DNA of 25,475 nt, taken from assembly GCA_910579595.1 (NCBI GenBank), contig CAJTVM010000039.1, positions 1 through 25,475 on the forward strand, in the 5' to 3' direction. The position numbers and the translations under genes were made by a program. Under the pieces are notes generated by a model. The model did no database searches. It was not told where the DNA came from and worked only from the letters and a program-made list of their open reading frames with translations. Positions 6,969 to 15,517 of the stretch are shown here, one piece after another. How positions within the stretch are numbered: position 1 is the stretch's first letter; each line of letters starts with the position of its first letter. The stretch is from an uncultured Oscillospiraceae bacterium. GTDB taxonomy: Bacteria > Bacillota > Clostridia > Oscillospirales > Oscillospiraceae.

Positions 6969-8132
6969 TTACGGCTGCGTCATCAAATCCGCCACCGTCC
7001 GGGCGTACAGGCGGGCGGCGGTGATGGCCTCCTGGAGGGTGTTGCCGTGGGTGCCCACCTCCACCAGCAGCATCCCGGTGGACAGGTGCTGGTTAAACCT
7101 GGATCCTCGCAGAACAATAGGCCGGGCCAAGGTCGCCCACCGCTGGCTCAGTGCATCCTGGATCTCCACGGCCAGGGATAGGTTCACCTTCCAGTTGGGG
7201 TGGAGCTGGCCGCTGGCATCGGTGCCCATGACCATCATCACCTGGGCGCAGTTGTCCACCGTCCCGGCCACCGCCTTGTAGATGGTGCCGTCATTGTCCA
7301 CCAGCGCGTCCCGGTGGACGTCGATGAGCAGCACCAGAGACGGATGCGCCTCCAACTGCGCCGCCACCCCCTGCACCGACAATTTGTAGGCGTCGTTGTA
7401 GCTGGGGTAATCGTATAGGGTGGTGTCGTGGATCACCTCAATACCCGCCGCCTCGAACACCGCTTTCATCTCCGCCCCCACCCGGACCATGTTGTAATTG
7501 GTGTCCAAGGTGCGGTAATCGCTGCTGGGCTCATAGATATCGGTACCGTCCATGGTGTATGCCTCAGTGGCGTGGGAGTGGTAGATCAGCACCTTGGGAC
7601 CGTCCCCCTGGTTGGACAGGGCCGGGGCCGCCGCCCGCAGGGCATCCAAATCGATGGTATAGTCGGTGTGGTTATAGACGGACACGTCCCCTGATGTGAT
7701 GTATTTGGCGGAGGTCCCCGCCACCAGGGTTCTGGAGATGATCCCTTCCGGTGCGGTAGTGGTGGGCGGCAGGCTGGCCTCCTCCTCCCCATCATCGGGA
7801 TCCTCAATCACGGTGGGGGTCTCGATGGCCATGGGTTCGCCGGAGGGGACGGGAACCGTCTCCTCCGGGGCGGCTACGCCCCCCAACAGGGAGGATTGGG
7901 CCAGCACCAGCTTGCTCCAGGTAGACAGGCCATCCCCCTCCCCGGGCGTGCCCAGTTCCGCCGACAGCAGGGCGGTGGCCACCTTCGCGCTGTCCGCCAG
8001 CCTGACCAGCTCATCCACGGCGGCGGTGGGATCTCCTACCAACCACACAATCCATACCGCCAAAGCGGCCACAAATACCGCAATCCCTACCCGAAGCCCA
8101 CGCAGAACAGGCCTTGTCCTTTTCTTTCGCAT
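6969..8132 (-). CDS. spoIIP: Stage II sporulation protein P (SpoIIP), peptidoglycan amidase/endopeptidase
   Basis: SpoIIP degrades septal peptidoglycan during forespore engulfment, together with SpoIID and SpoIIM. I use the ATG at 8132 (387 residues), 5 nt after GGGAGGTGA, rather than the longer open frame; it starts with KKR residues and a single membrane helix (about 13-32). A low-complexity Pro/Glu/Thr linker follows, then the catalytic domain in the C-terminal half. Probable zinc and catalytic residues are in IYHSHATEAY, LIDVHRDAL and LVEVGTHGN. Also typical are YRTLDTNYNMVRVG and RGSRFNQHLS. Its presence supports a spore-forming host. No convincing sigma-E promoter was found upstream. 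Confidence 0.9.
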   Translation of the reverse strand: MRKKRTRPVLRGLRVGIAVFVAALAVWIVWLVGDPTAAVDELVRLADSAKVATALLSAELGTPGEGDGLSTWSKLVLAQSSLLGGVAAPEETVPVPSGEPMAIETPTVIEDPDDGEEEASLPPTTTAPEGIISRTLVAGTSAKYITSGDVSVYNHTDYTIDLDALRAAAPALSNQGDGPKVLIYHSHATEAYTMDGTDIYEPSSDYRTLDTNYNMVRVGAEMKAVFEAAGIEVIHDTTLYDYPSYNDAYKLSVQGVAAQLEAHPSLVLLIDVHRDALVDNDGTIYKAVAGTVDNCAQVMMVMGTDASGQLHPNWKVNLSLAVEIQDALSQRWATLARPIVLRGSRFNQHLSTGMLLVEVGTHGNTLQEAITAARLYARTVADLMTQP

Positions 8133-8206
8133 TACAATCACCTCCCTGCACTGTATGCGGCCAGGGCGGCGGAAAGAACCTTTTTCTGGCCGGGCCAGAT
8201 TTTCTC

Positions 8207-8256
8207 TTGACATCATTTGTCGCATAAGTTATACTTAGTAGGAAAAGTTGTACTAA
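8207..8256 (+). promoter_or_regulatory. Strong sigma-A promoter with overlapping repeats (likely AbrB-type operator)
   Basis: TTGACA (8207-8212), 17-nt spacer, TATACT (8230-8235). Two imperfect direct repeats overlap and follow the -10: AAGTTATACTTA (8226-8237) and AAGTTGTACTAA (8245-8256), 10 of 12 identical with a 19-nt offset. They also form the inverted pair TTAGTA (8235-8240) and TACTAA (8251-8256). This placement suits repression of the operon by its own first product (inference). Confidence 0.75.
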
Positions 8257-8270
8257 TAGGAGGAATGGCT

Positions 8271-8507
8271 ATGAGGATGAAAATACCCCGGGACAAATTC
8301 CTCAGCACCGTCCGGGTGGGGGACAAGGGCCAGATCGTCATCCCCAAAGAGGTGCGGGATATGTTTGAAATTGAGCCAGGGGACAGCCTGATGCTGATGG
8401 CGGACAAGAACCGGGGCATCGCCATTGTGGCCTTCGATGGCATGATGGAGTTCATGAACGAAGCTACCCGTCAGGCCAAGGAACAAAATAAGGAGGAAGC
8501 GCCATGA
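8271..8507 (+). CDS. AbrB/SpoVT-type transcriptional regulator
   Basis: A 78-residue protein with the swapped-hairpin AbrB/MazE DNA-binding fold: FLSTVRVGDKGQIVIPKEVRDMF followed by EIEPGDSLMLMADKNRGIAIV is diagnostic. The start at 8271 is set by GGAGG 7-8 nt upstream; ATGs at 8265 (too close to the site) and 8277 are in frame. The gene leads an operon with an ABC ATPase and permease, overlapping the ATPase by an ATGA. Small AbrB-type regulators placed before ABC pairs usually act as local repressors, and the repeated element over the promoter fits autoregulation. It is too short to be a full antitoxin pair, and no toxin is adjacent. Confidence 0.9.
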   Translation: MRMKIPRDKFLSTVRVGDKGQIVIPKEVRDMFEIEPGDSLMLMADKNRGIAIVAFDGMMEFMNEATRQAKEQNKEEAP

Positions 8508-9223
8508 ACGCAATTAAAATAATTGGTCTGACCAAGGAGTACGGCGGACGGCGGGTGGTGGACCGCCTGGATCTGGCCATCCCGGCGGGAGAGCTGTTCG
8601 CCCTCCTGGGCGTCAATGGCGCGGGCAAGTCCACCACCATCAAAATGCTGTCCTGCCTCACCGTTCCCACCGATGGGGACGCCCAGCTCATGGGCCGCAG
8701 CGTCCGCACACAGAGCCGCCAGGCCAAAGAGATCCTGGCCGTCTCCCCCCAGGAAACAGCGGTGGCCCCCAACCTCTCCGTGGCGGAAAATCTGGAACTG
8801 ATGGCGGAAATCTATGGACGGGTCAAGGAGGCTACCGCCCGTATCATGGATCAGCTTGGACTGTCCCCCTGTGCCAGACAGCGGGCAAAAACCCTGTCCG
8901 GCGGCTGGCAGCGGCGGCTGTCCATCGCCATGGCCCTGGTGTCCCAGCCAGAGGTGCTGTTCCTGGACGAACCAACCCTGGGCCTGGACGTGCTGGCCCG
9001 CCGGGAGCTGTGGGGCGTGATTCGGAAGCTGAAGAGGCACACCACCATCATCCTTACCACCCACTATCTGGAGGAAGCCGAGGGTCTGGCCGACCGCATC
9101 GGCATCATGGCCTCCGGGCGGCTGCGGGCCTTGGGCACGGCAGATGAATTAAAGGTGCTGGCAGACCGCGAAACCTTTGAGGACGCTTTTGTGGAGCTGG
9201 CAAGAGAGGAGGCTGCCTCATGA
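8504..9223 (+). CDS. ABC transporter ATP-binding protein
   Basis: A 239-residue ATPase with every key motif: Walker A GVNGAGKST (36-44), Q-loop VSPQETAVAP, signature LSGGWQRRLS, Walker B VLFLDEPTLGLD and switch His in TTHYLEEAE. It resembles the CcmA/drug-exporter (ABC-2 type) class. It overlaps the regulator upstream (ATGA at 8504-8507) and the permease downstream (ATGA at 9220-9223), a tightly coupled operon. The exported substrate is unknown. The protein itself is intact, but its partner permease carries an in-frame stop, so the transporter may be non-functional. Confidence 0.93.
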   Translation: MNAIKIIGLTKEYGGRRVVDRLDLAIPAGELFALLGVNGAGKSTTIKMLSCLTVPTDGDAQLMGRSVRTQSRQAKEILAVSPQETAVAPNLSVAENLELMAEIYGRVKEATARIMDQLGLSPCARQRAKTLSGGWQRRLSIAMALVSQPEVLFLDEPTLGLDVLARRELWGVIRKLKRHTTIILTTHYLEEAEGLADRIGIMASGRLRALGTADELKVLADRETFEDAFVELAREEAAS

Positions 9224-9951
9224 GAATACGGGCCTTTGCCAAGCGCAATATGAAGGAGCTGCTCCGGGATCCGCTGACTCTGCTTTTCGGCTTGGGCTTC
9301 CCGCTGGTGCTGTTGCTGATAATGACCCTTATACAGAGCAACATCCCGGTGCACATTTATGAGCTGGAAATCCTGGCTCCGGGCATTGCCTCCTTTGGCC
9401 TGACCTTTATGGCGCTGTTCTCCGGCCTGCTCATCGCCAAGGACCGCACCTCCGCCTTTCTGGCCCGGCTGACCGCCTCCCCCATGACGGCGGCAGATTT
9501 CCTGCTGGGCTACCTCCTGCCTGTGCTGCCCATGGCAGTGGGTCAAAGCGTCATCTGACTGGCGGCGGCGGTGGCCCTGGGCCTGCCGCTGAGCTGGCGT
9601 CTGGCAGCGGCGGTACTCTCCCTGATCCCCTCCGCCTTTTTGTACATCGGACTGGGGCTGCTGTGCGGTACGCTGTTCAATGACAAGCAGGTGGGCGGCA
9701 TCTGCGGGGCCGTCCTCACCAACGTCACGGCCTGGCTGGCTGGAATCTGGTTCGACCTGTCCCTGATCGGCGGGCCGTTCCAAACTGTGGCCAATCTGCT
9801 CCCCTTTGTCCACGGGGTGGACGGGGCCAAGGCCGCTGTGGCGGGGAACTGGGCCGCTATGGGCATCCACCTTGCCGTGGTAACGGGATGGGCCGCGATG
9901 GTGCTGCTGGGCGCGGCGGCGCTGTTTCGCTGGAAAATGGTGGAATACTGA
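9220..9951 (+). pseudogene. ABC-2 type permease interrupted by an in-frame TGA
   Basis: The frame starts at an ATGA overlap with the ATPase gene and encodes about six membrane segments in ABC-2 permease order, ending RWKMVEY. At 9556-9558 a TGA splits it after LPMAVGQSVI. Translation continues in the same frame (LAAAVALGLPLSWRLAAAVL) to a normal stop at 9949-9951, with no frameshift. Without the stop the protein would be 243 residues, normal for the family. Hydrophobic periodicity and codon use are preserved on both sides, so this is a recent nonsense mutation, a sequencing error or recoding. A one-base change from TGC or TGG would explain it. The two halves are too small to act as independent permeases. 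Confidence 0.8.
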
Positions 9952-10026
9952 GCCGCAACTTCCGCGTTACCAGCGTCTCTGGAATGTTTTCCCATCAATT
10001 TACTGCCCGGTTTCGACAAAGCCCCC

Positions 10027-10055
10027 TTGAAATTCCCGCCCCCGTGTGTTAAAAT
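10027..10055 (+). promoter_or_regulatory. Sigma-A promoter of the bactofilin gene
   Basis: TTGAAA (10027-10032), 17-nt spacer, TAAAAT (10050-10055), leaving a GC-rich 5' leader of about 100 nt before the ATG at 10163. The leader holds short GC inverted repeats but no riboswitch that I can recognise. Confidence 0.65.
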
Positions 10056-10162
10056 GGGGCATCATCAAAGGACAGCGCGGAGGCCCCTGCGGCCGCCGGG
10101 CTGTGGAGATTTATGGCAAAGCCGCGCCGCGGCCCTGCCGTTAAGAAAGGTGAGGATTCCAA

Positions 10163-10657
10163 ATGGGCTTTTTCAATTCGCCTAAAGTTGAGCAGCAGCT
10201 ACCCGTCGCGCTGGAGGGGGACAAACCCCAGGAGAGCCTGCCGCCTCCCCAGAAGGTAAGCAGCACCCTCATCACCCAGGGCGTCACCATCAAAGGCACC
10301 GTTGAGGGTGAGGGCGTGGTTCAGGTCGAGGGTGAGGTCGAGGGCGAATTCCACATGGTGGGCGCCGTAATTGTGGCCGATACCGGCCTGGTGTGCGGCC
10401 CCATTTCCGCCGATGTGGTCCGGGTTGCCGGAAAGGTAGAGGGCAACGTCACCGCCCGGGAGCATATGCGCCTGGAGCAGACCGGCACCCTCATCGGCGA
10501 CGTGGCCACCGCCTCCCTGGTGGTGGAGGACGGCGGCCGCCTCAATGGCCGGTCCACCATGACCAATGCCCCCGATCCCGATCCGGAGCTTCGGGATGTG
10601 CGTCCCGTGGACGATCTCCAGTTTGGCCCGGACTACCCCATGGAGGGCGATATTTAA
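10163..10657 (+). CDS. Bactofilin (polymer-forming cytoskeletal protein)
   Basis: A 164-residue bactofilin (formerly DUF583). The central part, about residues 32-132, is a right-handed beta-helix with regular glycine/valine turns: TLITQGVTIKGTVEGEGVVQ, then VEGEVEGEF, GLVCGPISADVV, GKVEGNVTA and GTLIGDVATASLVVEDGGRL. The N-terminal (about 30 residues) and C-terminal (about 30, acidic and Pro-rich) tails are unstructured, as is usual. Bactofilins polymerise without nucleotide on the inner membrane face and organise wall enzymes or cell shape. The ATG follows AGGTGAGG. Monocistronic, with its own promoter and a strong terminator. Confidence 0.88.
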   Translation: MGFFNSPKVEQQLPVALEGDKPQESLPPPQKVSSTLITQGVTIKGTVEGEGVVQVEGEVEGEFHMVGAVIVADTGLVCGPISADVVRVAGKVEGNVTAREHMRLEQTGTLIGDVATASLVVEDGGRLNGRSTMTNAPDPDPELRDVRPVDDLQFGPDYPMEGDI

Positions 10658-10672
10658 CAGCCGACTACATAC

Positions 10673-10707
10673 AAAAGCACCCGGTTTCGCCGAAACCGGG
10701 TGCTTTT
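10673..10707 (+). terminator. Rho-independent terminator of the bactofilin gene
   Basis: A 16-bp perfect stem (10673-10688 with 10692-10707), GCC loop and a T-run on the plus strand, 15 nt after the stop codon. Confidence 0.92.
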
Positions 10708-10731
10708 TATATCTTAATGGTTATCTTCCTT

Positions 10732-10773
10732 CCGCCTCTGTTCCACCGCCGGACACAAATGGAACAGAGGCGG
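10732..10773. repeat. Perfect 14-bp inverted repeat in the bactofilin-fakA gap
   Basis: CCGCCTCTGTTCCA (10732-10745) pairs exactly with 10760-10773 across a 14-nt loop. Neither strand has a T-run after it. It may be a 3' stabilising structure of the fakA transcript, or a mobile remnant. Confidence 0.7.
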
Positions 10774-10805
10774 GCAGGCCGCAAGAGAGCATACAATCCT
10801 TTTTG

Positions 10806-10833
10806 CGTACTTTTTCTTTCATGAAAAAGTACG
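10806..10833 (-). repeat. 11-bp inverted repeat directly after the fakA stop
   Basis: CGTACTTTTTC (10806-10816) and GAAAAAGTACG (10823-10833) surround a 6-nt loop. The right arm touches the fakA stop codon (10834-10836). The arms resemble those of the XhoI-centred repeats at 23946 and 25222. Confidence 0.7.
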
Positions 10834-12519
10834 TTATTCTGCGGAAATCATATAGTAGTACACTGGCTGGCCCCCGGCCAGCAGGGTGATCTCGGCGTCA
10901 GGGCACTGCTTCTGGAAGATGTCCAGGGCCTCCTGGGCCTGCTCCTCGGTGACGTCCTCGCCGTAGAAAATACTGATAAACTCCGCCTGCTGCTGGCTGT
11001 CCGCCTGGGCCAGCCGCTCCAGCAGGGCGCTGATGGCCTGGTCGGTGCCAAACAGCTGCCCGTCCGCCAGGGCCATGTAATCCCCCTCGTGAATCTCGAA
11101 GCCGTCAAAGTCAGAATCCCGGGCGGCATAGGTGATCTCGGAAGTGCGCACGTTCTGACGGGCCTCATCCATGGCGGCAATGTTGGCCACCGTTTCCCCC
11201 TCGGGGTCCATCACCAGCATGGCGGCAATGCCCTGGGGCACAGTGCGGGTGGGAACCACCACGATCTCCTTGCCTTCAAGGAGGCCCACGCACTGCTCTG
11301 CGGCCATAATGATGTTTTTGTTATTGGGCAGCACAAACACCACCTCGGCGGGGGTGCGGGCAATCTCCTTCAGGATGTCCTCGGTGGAGGGATTCATGGT
11401 CTGGCCACCGGAAATCACCCCGTCCACACCCAGATCCTTGAATACGGAGGCCATACCGGCGCCGGCGCTTACCGCCACCACGCCGAACTTTTTTTCCGGA
11501 GGGGCCATGGCATCGCCCTGCTCCTCCTGAGCCTCCAGCTCCGCCTCGATCTGCTCCAGATCGTCGGTGCTCTGGGGCTTCTTGCCCGCCGCCATATCTT
11601 CGTACTGGGTGCGCATATTCTCGATCTTGGCCAGCTCCAGCGTGCCGTATTTCTGGGCCTCGGAAAGGGCCGCGCCGGGGATGTCGGTGTGGACATGAAC
11701 CTTGAACGCCTCGTCGTCCTCACCGATAACCAGGCTGTCGCCGATGCTGTTCAGATAGGTGCGGAACGGCTCAATGGAGCAGGCCTTCGTCTTACGCACG
11801 ATAAACACCGTGTCAAAGGTGAAGGTGATCTCCTCGTCGGTCAACGCGGCAAAATCGGCGGACTCCTTCACAGCGGGGGCATCGTCCTCCGCCGCCGGGG
11901 CGTCTACCCCCCGCAGCTCGTCCAGCATTCCCTGGAGGATGATCAGGAACCCTTTGCCGCCCGCGTCCACCACCCCGGCCTTTTTCAGCACCGGGTTCAG
12001 GTTGACGGTATCGGCCAGCGCGATCTGCCCTTCGGCTATGGCGGCCTCCAGCACCGCCTCCACGCTGTTGCACTGGTGGGCAGTCTCCACCGCCTTGACG
12101 GAGGCCAGCCGGGACACGGTGAGGATGGTGCCCTCGGCAGGCTTCATCACCGCCTTGTAGGCGGAGGACACACCCTCGCTGAGGGCGGCGGCGAAGATCC
12201 CGCCGTCAGCACGCTCATGCTCCTTGAGGGCCTTGGACATCCCCCGGAACAGCAGGGACAAAATCACGCCGGAGTTGCCCCGCGCCCCCCGGAGCAGGGC
12301 GGAGGCGGCGATGGACGCGGCCTGCCCCACGGCCTGGGCGGGCTTTTTCTTCGCCTCGGCGGCGGCGGTACCGATGGTCAGGGACATATTGGTGCCGGTG
12401 TCCCCATCGGGGACGGGGAACACGTTCAGCTCGTTGATGGCCTGCTTCTGGGCGTTGATGGACGCGGAGGCGTGGATCACCATGCGCTGGAACAGCGCGC
12501 CGTCAATGATATCTACCAT
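10834..12519 (-). CDS. fakA: Fatty-acid kinase subunit FakA (YloV, DAK2-domain protein)
   Basis: FakA phosphorylates fatty acids carried by a DegV-type FakB protein, feeding exogenous fatty acids into phospholipid synthesis. The 561-residue length is typical. The N-terminal DhaL/DAK2 kinase domain (about 1-205) has the Mg-ATP motif NVFPVPDGDTGTNM (D38, D40) and LRGARGNSGVILS. A central domain (about 215-320) has FIVRKTKACSIEPF and VHVHTDIPG, and an acidic linker leads to the C-terminal DegV-like domain (GVDGVISGGQTMNPSTEDIL, VFVLPNNKNIIMAAEQ). The order yloU then yloV matches Bacillus. No fakB is in the window. A dihydroxyacetone kinase role is unlikely because DhaK and DhaM partners are absent. 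Confidence 0.92.
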   Translation of the reverse strand: MVDIIDGALFQRMVIHASASINAQKQAINELNVFPVPDGDTGTNMSLTIGTAAAEAKKKPAQAVGQAASIAASALLRGARGNSGVILSLLFRGMSKALKEHERADGGIFAAALSEGVSSAYKAVMKPAEGTILTVSRLASVKAVETAHQCNSVEAVLEAAIAEGQIALADTVNLNPVLKKAGVVDAGGKGFLIILQGMLDELRGVDAPAAEDDAPAVKESADFAALTDEEITFTFDTVFIVRKTKACSIEPFRTYLNSIGDSLVIGEDDEAFKVHVHTDIPGAALSEAQKYGTLELAKIENMRTQYEDMAAGKKPQSTDDLEQIEAELEAQEEQGDAMAPPEKKFGVVAVSAGAGMASVFKDLGVDGVISGGQTMNPSTEDILKEIARTPAEVVFVLPNNKNIIMAAEQCVGLLEGKEIVVVPTRTVPQGIAAMLVMDPEGETVANIAAMDEARQNVRTSEITYAARDSDFDGFEIHEGDYMALADGQLFGTDQAISALLERLAQADSQQQAEFISIFYGEDVTEEQAQEALDIFQKQCPDAEITLLAGGQPVYYYMISAE

Positions 12520-12546
12520 ATTCGGATAATCCTCTCTTTCTGGGGT

Positions 12547-12897
12547 TTAGCCGATCACCATGGAGTCCACGCAGACGTTGACGCTGCGCACCTCCACGCC
12601 GGTGAGGCGGTGGACATTGTACTTGACCTCGCTCTGGATGGAGCGGCCTACCGCCACCAGATTCACCCCGTTGTCCACAATGATGTGGAGATCGATGGAG
12701 ATGGACTGGTCGTCGTTGTAGATAATCTTCACGCCCTTGGACATGGACTCCCTGCGCAGCAGGTGGACCAGCCCGTCGGTTTTGGAGCGGAAAGCCATGC
12801 CCTTCACCCCATAGCAGCTGGTGGCCACCGCGCCGGTGAGGTTGGAAAACACATCGCTGGTGAGCTGGACGCGGCCCTTTTCCGTTTGTATCTTCAT
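12547..12897 (-). CDS. yloU: Asp23/Gls24 family envelope-stress protein (YloU)
   Basis: A 116-residue Asp23/Gls24 protein. The frame is open further upstream, but the ATG at 12897 is preferred: it follows an AAGGAAGG ribosome site and begins MKIQTEKGRVQLTSDVFSNL, the family start. Characteristic parts are ATSCYGVKGMAFRSK and the beta-alpha core KGVKIIYNDDQSISIDLHII...GVNLVAVGRSIQSEVKYNV. Asp23 proteins sit at the membrane through partners and respond to wall stress. The gene ends 27 nt before fakA, the conserved yloU-yloV operon. Confidence 0.9.
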   Translation of the reverse strand: MKIQTEKGRVQLTSDVFSNLTGAVATSCYGVKGMAFRSKTDGLVHLLRRESMSKGVKIIYNDDQSISIDLHIIVDNGVNLVAVGRSIQSEVKYNVHRLTGVEVRSVNVCVDSMVIG

Positions 12898-12981
12898 AGG
12901 AACCTTCCTTTCTTGGAACCTGATTGGTGCAAGTCGGCGGTCCGCCGTGAGACGGCTCCGATCTGTCTCATTCAACTCTAT

Positions 12982-13010
12982 ATTGTATTCTATTTTGATG
13001 GAAAATACAA
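12982..13010 (-). promoter_or_regulatory. Probable promoter of yloU-fakA
   Basis: On the minus strand TTGTAT (13005-13010), 17-nt spacer, TACAAT (12982-12987), in an AT-rich stretch upstream of yloU. The -10 is good and the -35 poor. Confidence 0.45.
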
Positions 13011-13050
13011 GTAGAGTTTTGCGGTATTCTCCCGTATAAGTGCACCAAAA

Positions 13051-13608
13051 TTATTGCATCACCCAATAGCCGTCGTAAGCATACCCGGACTTGCCTATGA
13101 GAAGGTGCTCCGACTTGGAAAACCCCACCTTTTCCATCGCCTTCATCCGCTCCACCGCGTAAATAGGCACCTTTGTGAGAATCCCTTGACAGCCCAGCAG
13201 CCCGGGGATATGGGGCGTGATCAGGGCAGCGGCCTCGTACAGCAGATCCTCCCGCTCATAGTCGCTCCGCACGTCAATCCGCAGGATTCCCATGTGATCG
13301 AACGCGTCCTCGGAGGCCCGCAGGCACAGCTCGATGGTGCCAACCACGCAGGACGCCCTTTTGTCAACGATGGCCAGCCGGACAAACCAGCCGTTTTCAT
13401 AGGAAAGCCGCCAAAAGCCCAGGGCTTCCGCCATCCTTTCCCGTGTGGCATAGTAAAAATTGTCGCCATCGCAATTGTCGCTGTTGAAAAATGGCAGGGC
13501 GTTCTTGTCGCTGTAAACCCGCAGCAGATCGCCGCAATCCTTGTCCTCCACCTGCCGCAGCAAAAACCTGCCGCTTTCCAGCACCGGGACTTCCTCATAA
13601 ATGTTCAT
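13051..13608 (-). CDS. GNAT-family N-acetyltransferase
   Basis: A 185-residue acetyltransferase of the RimJ/RimL-like (Acetyltransf_3) group. The ATG at 13608 was chosen over one six codons earlier because it lies 7 nt after GGAGGG. The N-terminal strand LESGRFLLRQVEDKDCGDLL, a central VVGTIELCL strand and GILRIDVRSDYEREDLLYEA (the region that holds acetyl-CoA in this family) support the call. The usual R/Q-x-x-G-x-G/A loop is poorly conserved (RSDYERED), so cofactor binding is uncertain. The acceptor is unknown. It stands alone between the yloU and eno units, with its own likely promoter. Confidence 0.8.
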   Translation of the reverse strand: MNIYEEVPVLESGRFLLRQVEDKDCGDLLRVYSDKNALPFFNSDNCDGDNFYYATRERMAEALGFWRLSYENGWFVRLAIVDKRASCVVGTIELCLRASEDAFDHMGILRIDVRSDYEREDLLYEAAALITPHIPGLLGCQGILTKVPIYAVERMKAMEKVGFSKSEHLLIGKSGYAYDGYWVMQ

Positions 13609-13642
13609 CTCATCCCTCCGAAGCAATCATTTTCACGTCCCT

Positions 13643-13671
13643 ATTTTACTACAGGCAGGCCCCAAACACAA
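13643..13671 (-). promoter_or_regulatory. Probable promoter of the GNAT gene
   Basis: On the minus strand TTGTGT (13666-13671), 17-nt spacer, TAAAAT (13643-13648), about 35 nt before the start codon. Good -10, weak -35. Confidence 0.45.
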
Positions 13672-13706
13672 GGTTCTTTTGACGCGCCGGCTGCCCCCAG
13701 CCGTAA

Positions 13707-13740
13707 AAAGCGTCCGGCGGGCAAGTCCGCCGGACGCTTT
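13707..13740 (-). terminator. Rho-independent terminator of the glycolytic operon
   Basis: A 14-bp perfect stem (13707-13720 with 13727-13740) and 6-nt loop, followed on the minus strand by five T. It now lies 224 bp beyond the eno stop because of the duplication and insertion at 13761-13961. Confidence 0.9.
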
Positions 13741-13760
13741 GCGCGTTTTATTCTGATGTG

Positions 13761-13814
13761 GCTTACTTCAGGTTGAAGAACGCGTCCCGGCCCAAGTACT
13801 GCGCGGCATCGCCC
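13761..13814 (-). repeat. Second, non-coding copy of the eno 3' end (54 bp)
   Basis: Identical over 54 bp to 13962-14015. On the minus strand it repeats the last 17 sense codons of eno and its stop, but has no gene in front of it. This copy is the one adjoining the ancestral-looking terminator. Confidence 0.95.
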
Positions 13815-13961
13815 GCAGCGTCACAAGCTCCATATCCTTCGCTTCCGCCTGCCGGCGAAAGCTCACTCATTTCGCTGTTCCGCCTTTCCCCATCGAACCC
13901 GCTTTCGCTGGGCTTCGATGGGGGCCCCGGGGCTGGGCGCCCTCAAACGGTTCCGTGTTTC
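13815..13961 (-). other. 147-bp insert between the eno 3'-end copies, with a GAAA-capped hairpin
   Basis: The segment carries no ORF worth calling. A strong hairpin spans 13888-13923: a 10-bp outer stem (CCCCATCGAA/TTCGATGGGG), a CCC/GGG inner helix and a 2-bp tip closed by GAAA on the minus strand. Positions 13854-13871 hold an 18-nt motif (minus strand AATGAGTGAGCTTTCGCC) found again at 17090-17107. It is probably a small mobile or repeat-derived element. Confidence 0.7.
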
Positions 13962-13963
13962 GC

Positions 13964-15265
<1,302 letters not shown>

Positions 15266-15295
15266 GGGAATCAAGCTCCTTTCAAAATGTCAAAG

Positions 15296-15324
15296 GGTAT
15301 AAGTTTAAGAGGTACATACCTCAA
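15296..15324 (-). promoter_or_regulatory. Possible internal promoter before eno
   Basis: On the minus strand TTGAGG (15319-15324), 17-nt spacer, TATACC (15296-15301), within the AT-rich 77-bp gap before eno; a small hairpin GAGGTA/TACCTC overlaps it. Each box matches consensus at only four of six bases. Confidence 0.3.
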
Positions 15325-15342
15325 GGGACACAACTGGATGTG

Positions 15343-15489
15343 TTATTTTTCAACACCTCGGATATAGGCATGGAGCAACTGCTCCAACTCCTCAACGGTA
15401 TATGACTTGTCGGGATTTTCTTTAATGATGCGCATCAAGTCATACACAGTGGCCTTTTGGACAATGATGATTTCTTTCTCACTCGGCAT
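15343..15489 (-). CDS. Small 48-residue protein between gpmI and eno, unknown function
   Basis: A short ORF starting with ATG at 15489, 8 nt after AAAGGAG and 28 nt downstream of the gpmI stop. The protein begins MPSEKEIIIVQKATVYDLMR and continues with an Asn/Pro turn and a Thr-Val-Glu-Glu-Leu helix start, ending in GVEK. It looks mostly helical, charged, and free of cysteines or membrane segments. The good ribosome site, collinear position and spacing argue that it is real. Its DNA is clearly more AT-rich than the flanking glycolytic genes and uses codons such as ATT, AAA, GTT and TTG that they mostly avoid, which suggests separate origin or low expression. I do not recognise a family. Confidence 0.65.
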   Translation of the reverse strand: MPSEKEIIIVQKATVYDLMRIIKENPDKSYTVEELEQLLHAYIRGVEK

Positions 15490-15517
15490 GGGGCAGACTC
15501 CTTTCTGTGAGGGTGTT

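Noticed and set aside
8145..8160. CATACAGT, a sigma-E-like -10 before spoIIP
   Set aside because: It lies so close to the ribosome site that the transcript would start inside it, and no sigma-E -35 is present at the right distance.
9556..9600. Selenocysteine insertion signal after the permease TGA
   Set aside because: A GC-rich hairpin can be drawn in almost any stretch of this composition, and ABC-2 permeases are not known selenoproteins.
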